Source of the DNA: Pseudomonas graminis
GTDB taxonomy: Bacteria; Pseudomonadota; Gammaproteobacteria; Pseudomonadales; Pseudomonadaceae
Direction: 5' to 3'
Length of the DNA: 64,000 bases
Assembly (NCBI RefSeq): GCF_002093745.1
Contig: NZ_MTSB01000011.1
Location: 62,001 to 126,000 of the forward strand
The position numbers were made by a program, and so were the translations under genes. This document shows, piece by piece, positions 7,679-17,705 of the stretch (the stretch's first letter is position 1; the number at the start of each line of letters is the position of its first letter). The notes under the pieces are model-generated. The model was not told the DNA's origin. It made no database searches and worked only from the letters and a program-made list of their open reading frames with translations.

Positions 7679-8430
7679 TGGGCGCCTTGCGTTTCCTGAT
7701 ACTGCTGATGCTGGTCATGGTGGCGCCGGCTGTGCTGGCGGCCGATCCGTTGTCGATACCGGCGATTACGCTGTCCAACAGCACTGACGGACAGCAGGAG
7801 TATTCGGTCAGCCTGCAGATCCTGCTGATCATGACTGCGCTGAGTTTCATTCCGGCGTTCGTCATGCTGATGACCAGCTTCACCCGGATCATCATCGTCT
7901 TTTCGATCTTGCGTCAGGCCTTGGGCCTGCAGCAGACCCCTTCAAACCAGATCCTGACGGGCATGGCGCTGTTTCTGACCATGTTCATCATGGCGCCGGT
8001 CTTCGATCGTGTGAATCAGGACGCCTTGCAGCCTTACCTGGCTGAAAAGCTTTCGGCGCAGGATGCGGTGGCCAAGGCGCAGGTGCCGATCAAGGATTTC
8101 ATGCTGGCGCAGACGCGCACCAGCGACCTTGAGCTGTTCATGCGCCTCTCCAAGCGCACTGACATCCCCACGCCGGACGCGGCCCCGCTGACCATTCTGG
8201 TTCCGGCGTTCGTGATTTCAGAGCTCAAGACGGCCTTTCAGATCGGTTTCATGATCTTCATTCCGTTTCTGATCATCGATCTGGTGGTGGCCAGTGTGCT
8301 GATGGCGATGGGTATGATGATGCTGTCGCCACTGATCATTTCCTTGCCGTTCAAGATCATGCTGTTTGTTCTGGTGGATGGCTGGGCGCTGATTGTCGGC
8401 ACCCTGGCTGGCAGTTTTGGTGGCGTATGA
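7678..8430 (+). CDS. fliP: FliP flagellar export-gate protein
   Basis: About 250 residues. FliP builds the FliPQR pore of the flagellar type III export gate. It has a cleavable signal peptide (residues 1-21, ending VLA), four membrane helices and the family block [23 protein letters not shown]. The ATG at 7678 overlaps the fliO TGA; a GTG one codon earlier is also possible. Confidence 0.96.
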   Translation: MGALRFLILLMLVMVAPAVLAADPLSIPAITLSNSTDGQQEYSVSLQILLIMTALSFIPAFVMLMTSFTRIIIVFSILRQALGLQQTPSNQILTGMALFLTMFIMAPVFDRVNQDALQPYLAEKLSAQDAVAKAQVPIKDFMLAQTRTSDLELFMRLSKRTDIPTPDAAPLTILVPAFVISELKTAFQIGFMIFIPFLIIDLVVASVLMAMGMMMLSPLIISLPFKIMLFVLVDGWALIVGTLAGSFGGV

Positions 8431-8455
8431 GCCGTTTTACTGAGGAGTCTGCCCG

Positions 8456-8725
8456 ATGACGCCGGAAGTAGCCGTCGATCTGTTTCGCGAAGCGCTGTGG
8501 CTGACCACCGTGCTGGTGGCGATTCTTGTGGTGCCCAGCCTGTTGTGCGGTCTGCTGGTGGCGATGTTTCAGGCTGCCACGCAGATCAACGAACAGACAT
8601 TGAGCTTCCTGCCGCGTCTGTTGGTGATGCTCGTCACGTTGATCGTCATCGGCCCCTGGCTGCTGAAAATATTCATGGAATACATGCTGTCGCTGTACAC
8701 CAGTATTCCGACGCTGATCGGCTAG
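8456..8725 (+). CDS. fliQ: FliQ flagellar export-gate protein
   Basis: 89 residues with two membrane helices, the standard size. The family pattern is visible at the N-terminus (VAVDLFREALW) and in FQAATQINEQTLSF, the loop between the helices. FliQ packs around FliP in the export pore. It lies 25 bases after fliP and six bases before fliR. Confidence 0.96.
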   Translation: MTPEVAVDLFREALWLTTVLVAILVVPSLLCGLLVAMFQAATQINEQTLSFLPRLLVMLVTLIVIGPWLLKIFMEYMLSLYTSIPTLIG

Positions 8726-8731
8726 CGCCGA

Positions 8732-9517
8732 ATGCAGCCGATGCTTGCGCTGACCGATACCCAGATCAGTACCTGGGTTGCGGCCTTCATGCTGCCGCTT
8801 TTCCGCATCATCGCGCTGCTGATGACCATGCCGATCATCGGCACGACACTGGTTCCCCGCCGGGTGCGCATGTACCTGGCCGTCGCCATCACCGTCGTCG
8901 TCGCACCTGCCTTGCCCGCCATGCCGCCGGTCGAGGCGCTTGACCTGAGCGCGTTGCTGTTGATCGGCGAGCAGATCATCATCGGCGCCGCGATGGGCCT
9001 TTCACTGCAGCTGTTCTTCCACATCTTCGTGATGGCGGGGCAGATTATCTCGACGCAGATGGGCATGGGCTTCGCGTCGATGGTCGACCCCACCAACGGT
9101 GTTTCGTCGGCCACGGTCGGTCAGTTCTTCACGCTGTTGGTGACCCTGCTGTTTCTGTCCATGAACGGGCATCTGGTGGTCCTGGAAATCCTTGTCGAGA
9201 GCTTTACCAGCATGCCGGTCGGCAGCGGTCTGCTGGTCAATAACTTCTGGGAGCTGGCAAATGGTCTGGGCTGGGTGCTGGGCTCCGCGCTGAGGCTGGT
9301 GTTGCCGGCGATCACCGCGTTGCTGATCATCAATATCGCCTTTGGCGTAATGACCCGCGCGGCACCGCAGCTCAACATCTTTTCCATCGGCTTCCCGCTG
9401 ACCCTGGTGATGGGCATGGTCATTCTGTGGATGACGATGGGTGACATTCTCAACCAGTATCAGCCGATTGCCACCCAGGCATTGCAGACGTTGCGCGACA
9501 TGGTGAGGGCTCGTTGA
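8732..9517 (+). CDS. fliR: FliR flagellar export-gate protein
   Basis: 261 residues, mostly membrane helices, the usual length. FliR is the single-copy gate subunit. Recognisable segments are MTMPIIGTTLVPRRVR, GQIISTQMGMGFASMVDP and LNIFSIGFPLTL. It is followed after one base by flhB, its partner at the cytoplasmic mouth of the gate. Confidence 0.96.
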   Translation: MQPMLALTDTQISTWVAAFMLPLFRIIALLMTMPIIGTTLVPRRVRMYLAVAITVVVAPALPAMPPVEALDLSALLLIGEQIIIGAAMGLSLQLFFHIFVMAGQIISTQMGMGFASMVDPTNGVSSATVGQFFTLLVTLLFLSMNGHLVVLEILVESFTSMPVGSGLLVNNFWELANGLGWVLGSALRLVLPAITALLIINIAFGVMTRAAPQLNIFSIGFPLTLVMGMVILWMTMGDILNQYQPIATQALQTLRDMVRAR

Positions 9518-9518
9518 G

Positions 9519-10655
9519 ATGGCAGAAAACGAGAATGGTCAGGATAAAACAGAAGACCCCACGGAAAAGAAGGTCAAGGACTCGCGGGCCGAAGGTCAGA
9601 TTGCGCGCTCCAAGGAGCTGACCACGCTGGTGGTGATGTTGATGGGCGCGGGCGGCTTGCTGATGTTCGGTTCCGACATCGCCCAGATGATGTCTGCATT
9701 GATGCGCGACAATTTCACGATAACGCGTGAAACGCTGATGGATGAGTCGTACATGGGCAAGGCGCTGCTCAGTTCCGGCCTGCACGCGCTGGTGGTGGTG
9801 TTGCCGTTTCTGATTGCCATGCTGGTGGCGGCGCTGGTAGGGCCGATCATGCTCGGCGGCTGGCTGTTTGCAACCAAATCGCTGATGCCCAAGTTCAGCC
9901 GGATGAACCCGGCAGCAGGGCTCAAACGCATGTTCTCGCCTCATGCGCTGGTCGAACTGCTCAAGTCATTGGGTAAATTCCTGATCATTCTGGCGGTGGC
10001 GCTGGCGGTATTGAGCAGCGAGCGCAAGGACCTGGTTGCCATCGCCCACGAACCGCTCGAGCAGGCCATGATCCACAGCCTGATGGTGGTGGGGTGGAGC
10101 AGCTTCTGGATGGCTTGCGGCCTGATATTCATTGCGGCGGCGGACGTCCCGTTTGTGCTGTATGAGGCGCACAAGAAGCTGCTGATGACCAAGCAGGAAG
10201 TGCGCGACGAGCACAAGAACAGCGAAGGCAGCCCGGAGGTCAAGCAGCGCATTCGTCAGTTGCAGCGCGAAATGTCTCAGCGGCGAATGATGGCGTCGAT
10301 CCCCGAAGCCGATGTGATCATCACCAACCCGACACACTTTGCCGTGGCCCTGAAATACGATCCTGAACAGGGCGGGGCGCCCATGCTGCTGGCCAAGGGG
10401 ACCGACCTCGTCGCCCTGAAGATTCGCGAAATCGGTGCGCACAACCAGATACTCATCCTGGAATCTGCGGCCTTGGCCCGTTCCATCTACTACAGCACCG
10501 AGCTGGACCAGGAAATCCCGGCCGGCCTGTATCTGGCCGTTGCCCAGGTGCTGGCCTACGTCTACCAGATCCGCCAGTTCCACGCCGGGCAGGGCAAGCG
10601 CCCGGATCCACTGGGCGACGTTAAAATCCCCCCGGACCTGCAGCGCGACGCTTAG
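9519..10655 (+). CDS. flhB: FlhB export-gate protein and substrate-specificity switch
   Basis: 378 residues. Four membrane helices (about 35-210) are followed by a cytoplasmic domain with the autocleavage motif NPTH at residues 270-273; cleavage between N and P lets the gate switch from hook to filament substrates after FliK signals. The N-terminus DKTEDPTEKK is typical. Last gene of the fliL operon; the next gene has its own sigma-54 promoter. Confidence 0.97.
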   Translation: MAENENGQDKTEDPTEKKVKDSRAEGQIARSKELTTLVVMLMGAGGLLMFGSDIAQMMSALMRDNFTITRETLMDESYMGKALLSSGLHALVVVLPFLIAMLVAALVGPIMLGGWLFATKSLMPKFSRMNPAAGLKRMFSPHALVELLKSLGKFLIILAVALAVLSSERKDLVAIAHEPLEQAMIHSLMVVGWSSFWMACGLIFIAAADVPFVLYEAHKKLLMTKQEVRDEHKNSEGSPEVKQRIRQLQREMSQRRMMASIPEADVIITNPTHFAVALKYDPEQGGAPMLLAKGTDLVALKIREIGAHNQILILESAALARSIYYSTELDQEIPAGLYLAVAQVLAYVYQIRQFHAGQGKRPDPLGDVKIPPDLQRDA

Positions 10656-11004
10656 TCCATTCCCCCTTCGTTGCTGGCAGACCGCGATTGTGCCCATGCT
10701 CCGCGTTCATCGTTATGCACAAGTCCGCTTTTGATTCTGGCCGGAGGCCGTGGGAGCGAACGTGTTCGCGAAGACGGCATTTCAGTCGATACATGTTCGG
10801 CGACTACACAGACACTTTCGCGGACAAGAGAGCGTCGCCCGTTTCCCTCCCGAGCCGTTCGGGCAGAAATCTGGAAGGCCTTGGTTTCAGACGCTCCGCA
10901 TCCGCTCTTGCACAGGCAAACGAGAGATTTCCTGACTGCGCTCAGCGCGAAGGATTTACGCGACTTCTGTCTCTAAAACCCGCCACCACTGGCTTTGTAA
11001 AAGT
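10656..11004. repeat. flhB-flhA gap with a REP-type element
   Basis: Non-coding. A Pseudomonas REP core, GTGGGAGCGAAC-GT-GTTCGCGAA, lies at about 10750-10771 with inverted arms GCGAAC (10756-10761) and GTTCGC (10764-10769). A related TTTCGCGGACAAG half lies near 10821. The overlapping short reading frames show no family features and are not called. The sigma-54 promoter of flhA lies at the right end. Confidence 0.6.
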
Positions 11005-11020
11005 TGGACAGCTTTTTGCA
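11005..11020 (+). promoter_or_regulatory. Sigma-54 promoter of flhA
   Basis: TGGACAGCTTTTTGCA: GG at 11006-11007 and GC at 11018-11019 with a ten-base gap and a T-rich stretch before TTGC. It lies about 65 bases before the flhA GTG start and explains why flhA-flhF-fleN-fliA can be transcribed apart from flhB. Confidence 0.7.
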
Positions 11021-11083
11021 ACAGGGTCGATACAGGTCGCCATCGGCGTCAATGTTTTGATCTAGTGCGCAGGTAACGAATCA

Positions 11084-13213
11084 GTGGATCGCTCTCAATT
11101 ACTCAGTAGCGCACGCAGCAATATCACGGGCCTGGGTCGTGGCCAGCTGGGTGTTCCGTTGTTGTTGCTGGTCATGATGGCAATGATGATGTTGCCCATG
11201 CCGCCGTTCCTGCTGGACGTGTTTTTCACGTTCAACATCGCACTGTCCATCGTCGTCCTGCTGGTCTGCGTCTATGCACTGCGGCCGCTGGACTTCTCGG
11301 TTTTCCCGACCATTCTGCTGGTGGCCACGCTGCTGCGTCTGGCCCTGAACGTTGCGTCCACGCGGGTGGTCATGCTGCACGGTCAGGACGGTCACGCCGC
11401 TGCGGGCAAGGTGATTCAAGCGTTCGGTGAAGTGGTGATCGGCGGCAACTATGTCGTGGGTATCGTGGTGTTCGCGATTCTGATGATCATCAACTTCGTG
11501 GTGATCACCAAAGGTGCCGGCCGTATCTCCGAGGTGAGCGCGCGCTTCACCCTCGATGCGATGCCCGGCAAACAGATGGCCATCGACGCCGACCTCAACG
11601 CCGGACTTATCGATCAGCCGGAAGCCAAACGCCGTCGCGCCGAAGTCGCTCAGGAAGCCGAGTTCTATGGCTCTATGGACGGTGCCAGCAAATTCGTGCG
11701 CGGTGATGCCATCGCCGGCTTGCTGATCCTGTTCATCAACCTGATTGGCGGCATGCTGGTCGGTATTCTGCAACACAACATGACGTTCGCCGATGCGGGT
11801 CGTGTTTATACCCTGCTGACCATCGGTGACGGTTTGGTGGCGCAATTGCCATCACTGCTGTTGTCCACCGCGGCCGCGATCATGGTGACCCGTGCTTCCG
11901 GTTCGGAAGAGATGGGCAAGCTGATCAACCGTCAGATGTTTGCCTCGCCCAAAGCGCTGGGCGTTTCCGCCGCGATCATGATCGTAATGGGCCTGGTCCC
12001 CGGCATGCCGCACTTCTCCTTCATCAGTCTCGGTCTGGTGGCCGCTGGCGGCGCCTACCTGCTGTGGAAGAAAGAAAATCAGGTGAAGGTTGAAGCCATC
12101 GCCGAAGTGCAGCGCCAGCAAGACCTGCTGCCCTCGCCAACCCGCGTTCAGGACTCCAAGGAGTTGGGCTGGGATGACGTTACCCCGATCGACATCATCG
12201 GCCTGGAAGTGGGTTACCGCCTGATTCCGCTGGTGGATCGCAACCAGGGTGGTCAGTTGCTCGCGCGGATCAAGGGCGTGCGCAAGAAGCTCTCCCAGGA
12301 GCTTGGTTTCCTGATGCCGACCGTACACATCCGCGACAACCTTGACCTGGCGCCCAGCGCCTATCGTTTGACGCTGATGGGCGTGATTCTGGCCGAGGCC
12401 GAGATTTACCCGGACCGCGAGCTGGCCATCAACCCCGGTCAGGTGTTCGGCACGCTGAACGGTATCACCGCCAGAGACCCGGCGTTTGGTCTGGAGGCCG
12501 TCTGGATCGAAATCAGCCAGCGCAGCCAGGCGCAGTCGCTGGGTTACACCGTGGTGGACGCCAGCACCGTGGTGGCGACGCACCTCAACCAGATTCTGTA
12601 CAAGCATTCCCATGAGCTGATCGGCCATGAAGAAGTCCAGCAACTGATGCAATTGCTGGCCAAAAGCTCGCCGAAGCTGGCTGAAGAGCTGGTGCCGGGT
12701 GTGTTGTCCCTGTCGTCGCTGCTCAACGTGCTGCAAGCCCTGTTGGCCGAGCATGTGCCGGTGCGTGACATCCGCAGCATTGCAGAGGCTATCGCCAACA
12801 ACGCCGGCAAGAGTCAAGATACCGCCGCTTTGGTGGCGGCAGTGCGGGTCGGTCTGAGCCGCGCAATCGTCCAAAGCATTGTAGGCATTGAGCCGGAGCT
12901 GCCTGTTATCACTCTGGAGCCAAGGTTGGAACAGATATTGCTCAATAGTCTACAGAAGGCTGGTCAGGGTCAGGAAGAAGGCGTTTTGCTTGAACCCAGC
13001 ATGGCTGAAAAGCTCCAGCGTTCGTTGATTGAGGCCGCCCAGCGTCAGGAGATTCAAGGGTTGCCGGTTATTCTTCTGGTAGCAGGGCCTGTCCGGGCGA
13101 TGCTGTCACGATTTGGACGATTGGCTGTACCGAACATGCATGTTCTGGCGTATCAGGAAATTCCGGACAACAAGCAAGTAACCATCGTAGCGACTGTCGG
13201 GCCAAACGGCTGA
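11084..13213 (+). CDS. flhA: FlhA flagellar export-gate protein
   Basis: 709 residues. FlhA forms the nonameric export ring that receives chaperone-substrate complexes. Seven or eight membrane helices lie in the first 330 residues, including the FHIPEP-family segment around DFSVFPTILLVATLLRLALN and GDAIAGLLILFINLIGG. The cytoplasmic domain (about 350-709) has LGWDDVTPIDIIGLEVGYRL. The start is GTG at 11084 with AGGTAACGA upstream; the N-terminus MDRSQLLSSARSN is typical for Pseudomonas. flhF follows after 11 bases. Confidence 0.97.
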   Translation: MDRSQLLSSARSNITGLGRGQLGVPLLLLVMMAMMMLPMPPFLLDVFFTFNIALSIVVLLVCVYALRPLDFSVFPTILLVATLLRLALNVASTRVVMLHGQDGHAAAGKVIQAFGEVVIGGNYVVGIVVFAILMIINFVVITKGAGRISEVSARFTLDAMPGKQMAIDADLNAGLIDQPEAKRRRAEVAQEAEFYGSMDGASKFVRGDAIAGLLILFINLIGGMLVGILQHNMTFADAGRVYTLLTIGDGLVAQLPSLLLSTAAAIMVTRASGSEEMGKLINRQMFASPKALGVSAAIMIVMGLVPGMPHFSFISLGLVAAGGAYLLWKKENQVKVEAIAEVQRQQDLLPSPTRVQDSKELGWDDVTPIDIIGLEVGYRLIPLVDRNQGGQLLARIKGVRKKLSQELGFLMPTVHIRDNLDLAPSAYRLTLMGVILAEAEIYPDRELAINPGQVFGTLNGITARDPAFGLEAVWIEISQRSQAQSLGYTVVDASTVVATHLNQILYKHSHELIGHEEVQQLMQLLAKSSPKLAEELVPGVLSLSSLLNVLQALLAEHVPVRDIRSIAEAIANNAGKSQDTAALVAAVRVGLSRAIVQSIVGIEPELPVITLEPRLEQILLNSLQKAGQGQEEGVLLEPSMAEKLQRSLIEAAQRQEIQGLPVILLVAGPVRAMLSRFGRLAVPNMHVLAYQEIPDNKQVTIVATVGPNG

Positions 13214-13224
13214 GGTAGTGAGTC

Positions 13225-14553
13225 ATGCAAGTTAAGCGATTTTTCGCCGCCGATATGCGTCAAGCCATGAAGCTGGTTCGCGATGAGCTGGGCGCCGAGG
13301 CGGCCATCATCGGTAACCGGCGCATTGCCGGTGGCGTAGAGCTGACTGCTGCTCTGGATTACAAGCTTTCCGCCCTGGCCCCGCGCGTGCCCAACATGGA
13401 GCTGGAGGACGAGCTGCGCAAGACTCAGTCGCGCATCGTCTCCGCTCAGGCAGAATTGAACAATCGCAGCGACAGCGACGCGTCGGTCAACCTCCAGTTG
13501 TTCTCCGGCAAGCCGTCCAGTCCGGCCGACACTCATATCGAACCGACGCTCGAAGAACCGCCACGCCCGTTTGCCTACGCGCCGGCACCTGTTGCCGAGC
13601 CTGCCGGTGGCCAGCGTGCGTTTGACTCGATGCGCTCCGAACTCAATGGCCTGCGCGAGCTGCTGGAAGTCCAGCTGGGCTCCCTGGCCTGGAATCAACT
13701 GCAGGGCAGCCGTCCGCAGCAGGCCAATCTGTGGCGCCGCCTGCAACGCGTCGGCTTGTCCGGCCCGTTGTCCCGGGACCTGCTGTCGATGATCCCGGAC
13801 ATCGACGAGCCGCGTCAGGCATGGCGCATGCTGCTGGCCCACCTGGCGCGCATGATTGCCGTGCCTGATATCGAACCGCTCGAAGAGGGTGGCGTGATCG
13901 CGATGGTCGGCCCGGCGGGTATGGGCAAGACCACCACGCTGGCCAAGCTGGCGGCCCGTTACGTACTGAAGTACGGCCCGCAGAATATCGCGCTGGTCAG
14001 CATGGACAGTTTCCGCATCGGTGCTCAGGAGCAGCTCAAGACGCTCGGGCGCATTCTCAATGTGCCGGTGACCCACGTTGATCCGGGCCAGTCTCTGGTT
14101 CAGGCGCTGGAGCCGCTGCTGCGCAAGCGTGTGGTGCTGATCGATACCGCCGGGCTGCAAGCGAGCGATCCTGCACTGCGCATGCAACTGGAAAGCCTGG
14201 CAGGGCGCGGCATCAAGTCACGTAACTACCTGGTCCTGGCCACTACCAGCCAGAAGCAGGTGCTGACCGCTGCGTACCACAGTTACAAACGTTGTGGCCT
14301 GGCCGGATGCATTCTGACCAAGCTTGATGAAACCGCCAGCCTCGGCGAAGTCCTGAGCCTGGCAATCAGTCATGAATTACCAGTGGCCTACCTCACGGAC
14401 GGTCCACGCATTCCTGAGGATCTGCACATTCCACGCCGTCATCAACTGGTGAGTCGTGCGGTGAGTGTGCAGATGCAGGATGAGCCAAGTGAGGAAGCGA
14501 TGGCTGATATGTTTGCCGACCTCTATCACACCCCTGGCAAGAGAGTGGGTTAA
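13225..14553 (+). CDS. flhF: FlhF polar-flagellum placement GTPase
   Basis: 442 residues. An SRP-type GTPase that recruits the first basal-body parts to the cell pole. It has a basic N-terminus (MQVKRFFAADMRQAM), a variable linker, then the NG domain with P-loop GPAGMGKTT at 229-237, G3 DTAGLQ and G4 TKLDE. FleN, its antagonist in setting flagellar number, is encoded next. Confidence 0.96.
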   Translation: MQVKRFFAADMRQAMKLVRDELGAEAAIIGNRRIAGGVELTAALDYKLSALAPRVPNMELEDELRKTQSRIVSAQAELNNRSDSDASVNLQLFSGKPSSPADTHIEPTLEEPPRPFAYAPAPVAEPAGGQRAFDSMRSELNGLRELLEVQLGSLAWNQLQGSRPQQANLWRRLQRVGLSGPLSRDLLSMIPDIDEPRQAWRMLLAHLARMIAVPDIEPLEEGGVIAMVGPAGMGKTTTLAKLAARYVLKYGPQNIALVSMDSFRIGAQEQLKTLGRILNVPVTHVDPGQSLVQALEPLLRKRVVLIDTAGLQASDPALRMQLESLAGRGIKSRNYLVLATTSQKQVLTAAYHSYKRCGLAGCILTKLDETASLGEVLSLAISHELPVAYLTDGPRIPEDLHIPRRHQLVSRAVSVQMQDEPSEEAMADMFADLYHTPGKRVG

Positions 14554-14668
14554 GTGATGGATAGTATTGGAATGTCCCTGCATCAACGGTCTGCCAGGCA
14601 TTGTTCATTAGCGAACGTGCGGTTCTCGGTGTGGTTTCGGTCTACGCAAGACAAGGTAAAGAAATAAC

Positions 14669-15502
14669 ATGGGCAGCATGCATCCCGTACAGGTGATCGC
14701 GGTGACCGGCGGCAAGGGTGGCGTCGGTAAGACTAACGTGTCAGTGAATCTCTCACTGGCCCTCGCCGAACTCGGCCGGCGCGTCATGCTGCTGGATGCC
14801 GATCTTGGTCTGGCCAATGTCGACGTTCTGCTGGGTCTGACGCCGAAGCGGACGCTCGCCGATGTCATAGAGGGTCGCTGCGAACTGCGCGACGTTCTGT
14901 TGCAGGGGCCGGGCGGTGTTCGCATCGTGCCTGCGGCGTCTGGCACCCAGAGCATGGTGCATTTGTCCCCGGCCCAGCATGCCGGCCTGATCCAGGCGTT
15001 CAGCGAGATTGGCGACAACCTCGATGTGCTGGTGATCGACACGGCTGCGGGTATCGGCGAATCAGTGGTGAGCTTCGTACGCGCTGCTCAGGAAGTGTTG
15101 CTGGTGGTGTGCGACGAGCCCACGTCGATCACCGATGCCTACGCCCTGATCAAACTGCTCAATCGCGACTACGGCATGAACCGCTTCCGGGTACTGGCCA
15201 ACATGGCCCAGAGCCCTCAGGAAGGGCGCAACCTGTTCGCCAAGCTCACCAAAGTGACTGACCGTTTTCTTGATGTTGCCCTGCAGTATGTGGGCGCTGT
15301 GCCGTATGACGAATGCGTGCGCAAGGCCGTGCAGAAACAGCGTGCCGTCTACGAAGCATTCCCGCGTTCCAAATGTGCATTGGCGTTCAAGGCCATTGCG
15401 CAGAAGGTCGATACCTGGCCATTGCCGGCCAATCCGCGGGGTCATCTCGAGTTCTTCGTTGAGCGACTCGTTCACCAGACCAGTGCGGGGCCTGTGCAAT
15501 GA
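14669..15502 (+). CDS. fleN: FleN (FlhG) flagellar-number ATPase
   Basis: 277 residues. A MinD/ParA-type ATPase that holds flagellar number down by opposing FleQ and FlhF. The deviant Walker A motif GGKGGVGKT is at residues 11-19, with LLDADLGLANVDVLLG and VIDTAAGI following. The gene lies 115 bases after flhF and overlaps fliA by four bases (ATGA). Confidence 0.96.
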   Translation: MGSMHPVQVIAVTGGKGGVGKTNVSVNLSLALAELGRRVMLLDADLGLANVDVLLGLTPKRTLADVIEGRCELRDVLLQGPGGVRIVPAASGTQSMVHLSPAQHAGLIQAFSEIGDNLDVLVIDTAAGIGESVVSFVRAAQEVLLVVCDEPTSITDAYALIKLLNRDYGMNRFRVLANMAQSPQEGRNLFAKLTKVTDRFLDVALQYVGAVPYDECVRKAVQKQRAVYEAFPRSKCALAFKAIAQKVDTWPLPANPRGHLEFFVERLVHQTSAGPVQ

Positions 15503-16239
15503 CTGCGAGCGGCTACCAGATGTACAGCAAAACTTCTCGTAACTCACAATATGAGCTGATCGAGCGCTATGCGCCTCTGGTCAAGCGCATTGCTTACCAC
15601 TTGCTGGCGCGCTTGCCTGCCAGCGTGCAGGTAGAAGACCTGATCCAGGCCGGCATGATCGGCCTGCTTGAGGTGTCTACCAAATACGATTCCACCAAGG
15701 GTGCGAGTTTCGAGACCTATGCCGGCATCCGGATTCGTGGCGCGATGCTCGATGAGGTCCGCAAGGGCGACTGGGCACCGCGCTCGGTACACCGCAATAC
15801 CCGCATGGTCAGTGACGCAATTCGGGCAATTGAAGCAAAAACCGGACGTGACGCTAAAGATCACGAGGTTGCTGCCGAACTCCAGTTGAGTCTTGATGAT
15901 TATTACGGGATTTTGAATGACACCTTGGGCAGCCGCCTCTTCAGTTTCGACGACCTTTTGCAGGACGGCGATCATGAAGGGCTGCACGAGGACGGCGCAA
16001 GCGGTTCGCTTGAGCCGTCGCGCGACCTGGAAGACGAGCGCTTCCAGGCCGCGTTGGCCGATGCAATCGCCAATTTGCCAGAGCGCGAGCGTCTGGTGTT
16101 GGCGCTGTACTACGACGAAGAGCTGAACCTCAAGGAAATCGGAGAGGTTCTTGGGGTCAGCGAATCTCGAGTCAGTCAGTTACACAGCCAGTGCGCAGCT
16201 CGTTTGCGAGGGCGTTTGGGGGAGTGGCGAGCGCGTTGA
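15499..16239 (+). CDS. fliA: FliA, RNA polymerase sigma-28 factor
   Basis: 246 residues. Directs late flagellar and chemotaxis transcription and is held by FlgM until the hook is complete. Region 2 includes YAPLVKRIAYHLLARLP, VEDLIQAGMIGLLE and FETYAGIRIRGAMLDE; region 4 includes LPERERLVLALYYDEELNLKEIGEVLGVSESRVSQ-type helix-turn-helix. It overlaps fleN by four bases. Likely sigma-28 promoters for its targets are visible before parP, the FlxA-like gene and aer. Confidence 0.97.
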   Translation: MTASGYQMYSKTSRNSQYELIERYAPLVKRIAYHLLARLPASVQVEDLIQAGMIGLLEVSTKYDSTKGASFETYAGIRIRGAMLDEVRKGDWAPRSVHRNTRMVSDAIRAIEAKTGRDAKDHEVAAELQLSLDDYYGILNDTLGSRLFSFDDLLQDGDHEGLHEDGASGSLEPSRDLEDERFQAALADAIANLPERERLVLALYYDEELNLKEIGEVLGVSESRVSQLHSQCAARLRGRLGEWRAR

Positions 16240-16493
16240 CGGCATTCCGCGGCTCAGGTCGCGGGTTGTCTGCATGCCGGCTGTGCAAAGCGTTACGTGG
16301 TAACAGGATAGACAAGGCGCGAGCCCGTCGAGCAATGTCTCGATGGGTTTTCGTTCAGGATCTTTGCCTGTCGTTGTGCCAAGCCCGTCGTCGTTTCGTA
16401 CAGCTGGGGGTGTGCTGTGCCAGTATTGAGTGAACAGCGTGTTCAGGTGCTGAACGCGTTAAAGACTGCTTGGAGGTCGAATTGGACAAGAAC

Positions 16494-16868
16494 ATGAAAA
16501 TCCTCATCGTTGATGACTTCTCAACGATGCGGCGGATCATCAAGAACCTGTTGCGTGATCTGGGGTTTACCAACACATCGGAAGCGGATGATGGTCTGAC
16601 CGCCTTGCCGATGCTGCAAAGCGGTGCTTTTGACTTTCTGGTCACCGACTGGAACATGCCTGGCATGTCCGGTATCGATCTGTTGCGTCAAGTTCGTGCA
16701 GATGAGCGTCTCAAGAGTCTTCCCGTGCTGATGGTCACCGCCGAAGCGAAGCGCGAGCAGATCATCGAAGCGGCTCAGGCCGGGGTGAACGGTTATGTAG
16801 TCAAGCCATTCACGGCTCAAGCGCTGAAAGAGAAGATCGAAAAGATCTTTGAACGCGTCAATAGCTGA
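16494..16868 (+). CDS. cheY: CheY chemotaxis response regulator
   Basis: 124 residues from the ATG at 16494. It carries phosphate from CheA to the switch protein FliM. The acidic pair D7/D8, phospho-acceptor D52 (VTDWNMPG), T82 and K104 are all present. A strong ribosome site GGAGG (16472-16476) lies 17 bases before this ATG but only five before an in-frame TTG at 16482, which would add MDKN; that longer form resembles the E. coli N-terminus and is a real alternative. The 254-base gap from fliA to here holds no gene I can support. Confidence 0.96.
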   Translation: MKILIVDDFSTMRRIIKNLLRDLGFTNTSEADDGLTALPMLQSGAFDFLVTDWNMPGMSGIDLLRQVRADERLKSLPVLMVTAEAKREQIIEAAQAGVNGYVVKPFTAQALKEKIEKIFERVNS

Positions 16869-16887
16869 TGCATGCCGCGAGGGCGCT

Positions 16888-17673
16888 ATGGATAACAATG
16901 ATTCGATGGCCGACTTTGAGTCGACCCTAAAGAGACACGCGCAAGAACTCGTCACCAGCCTTGAAAAGGGTCGTTTTGGCGAGGCTGTGCAACTGATCCA
17001 TGAGCTCAACCAGACGCGTGACCGCGGCCTTTATCAGGAAGTGGGCAAGCTGACCCGTGAGCTGCACAGTGCAATCGTCAACTTTCAGATTGATCCACAC
17101 ATGCCTCAGGCCGAGGAAGTGTCGCAGATCACTGACGCCACCGAACGCCTGTCGTACGTGGTAAGGCTGACCGAGAATGCGGCCAACCGCACGATGGACC
17201 TGGTCGAGGAAAGTACGCCGGTCATGAACGGTCTGAGCACCGATGCCAAGGCATTGAGCGATGACTGGGGACGTTTCATGCGCCGCGAAATCGGTGCCGA
17301 AGAGTTTCGTGAACTGGCCAAGCGGGTCGATGGTTTTCTGACGCGCACCGAGAAGGAAACCCACGAGGTTGCCGGCCACCTCAACGACATTCTGCTGGCT
17401 CAGGATTACCAGGACCTTACGGGTCAGGTCATCAAGCGTGTCACGCAGCTCGTCACTGAAGTGGAGAGCAATCTGCTCAAGCTGGTGCTCATGGCCAGCC
17501 ATGTCGATCGCTTCGCAGGCATCGAACATGACGAAGAATCCATCCTTGCAGAAAAAGATCCTAAAAAACATCTCGCCAAGGGTGAAGGTCCGCAGATTCA
17601 TGCCGATAAACGTGAAGACGTCGTATCCGGACAGGATGATGTAGACGATCTGCTATCGAGCCTCGGCTTCTAA
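16888..17673 (+). CDS. cheZ: CheZ, CheY-phosphate phosphatase
   Basis: 261 residues from the ATG at 16888. A long helical-hairpin protein; the catalytic region LLAQDYQDLTGQVIKRV carries the conserved Asp and Gln that position water at the CheY aspartyl phosphate. The C-terminal end, DVDDLLSSLGF, is the CheY-binding peptide. It lies 19 bases after cheY and 32 before cheA. Confidence 0.96.
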   Translation: MDNNDSMADFESTLKRHAQELVTSLEKGRFGEAVQLIHELNQTRDRGLYQEVGKLTRELHSAIVNFQIDPHMPQAEEVSQITDATERLSYVVRLTENAANRTMDLVEESTPVMNGLSTDAKALSDDWGRFMRREIGAEEFRELAKRVDGFLTRTEKETHEVAGHLNDILLAQDYQDLTGQVIKRVTQLVTEVESNLLKLVLMASHVDRFAGIEHDEESILAEKDPKKHLAKGEGPQIHADKREDVVSGQDDVDDLLSSLGF

Positions 17674-17705
17674 GGTCTGTTGACGGTTAATTTAGGGAGC
17701 ACCCC

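Noticed and set aside
10688..11065. Short gene in the flhB-flhA gap
   Set aside because: It overlaps the REP element and the sigma-54 promoter, has no ribosome site and no recognisable sequence.
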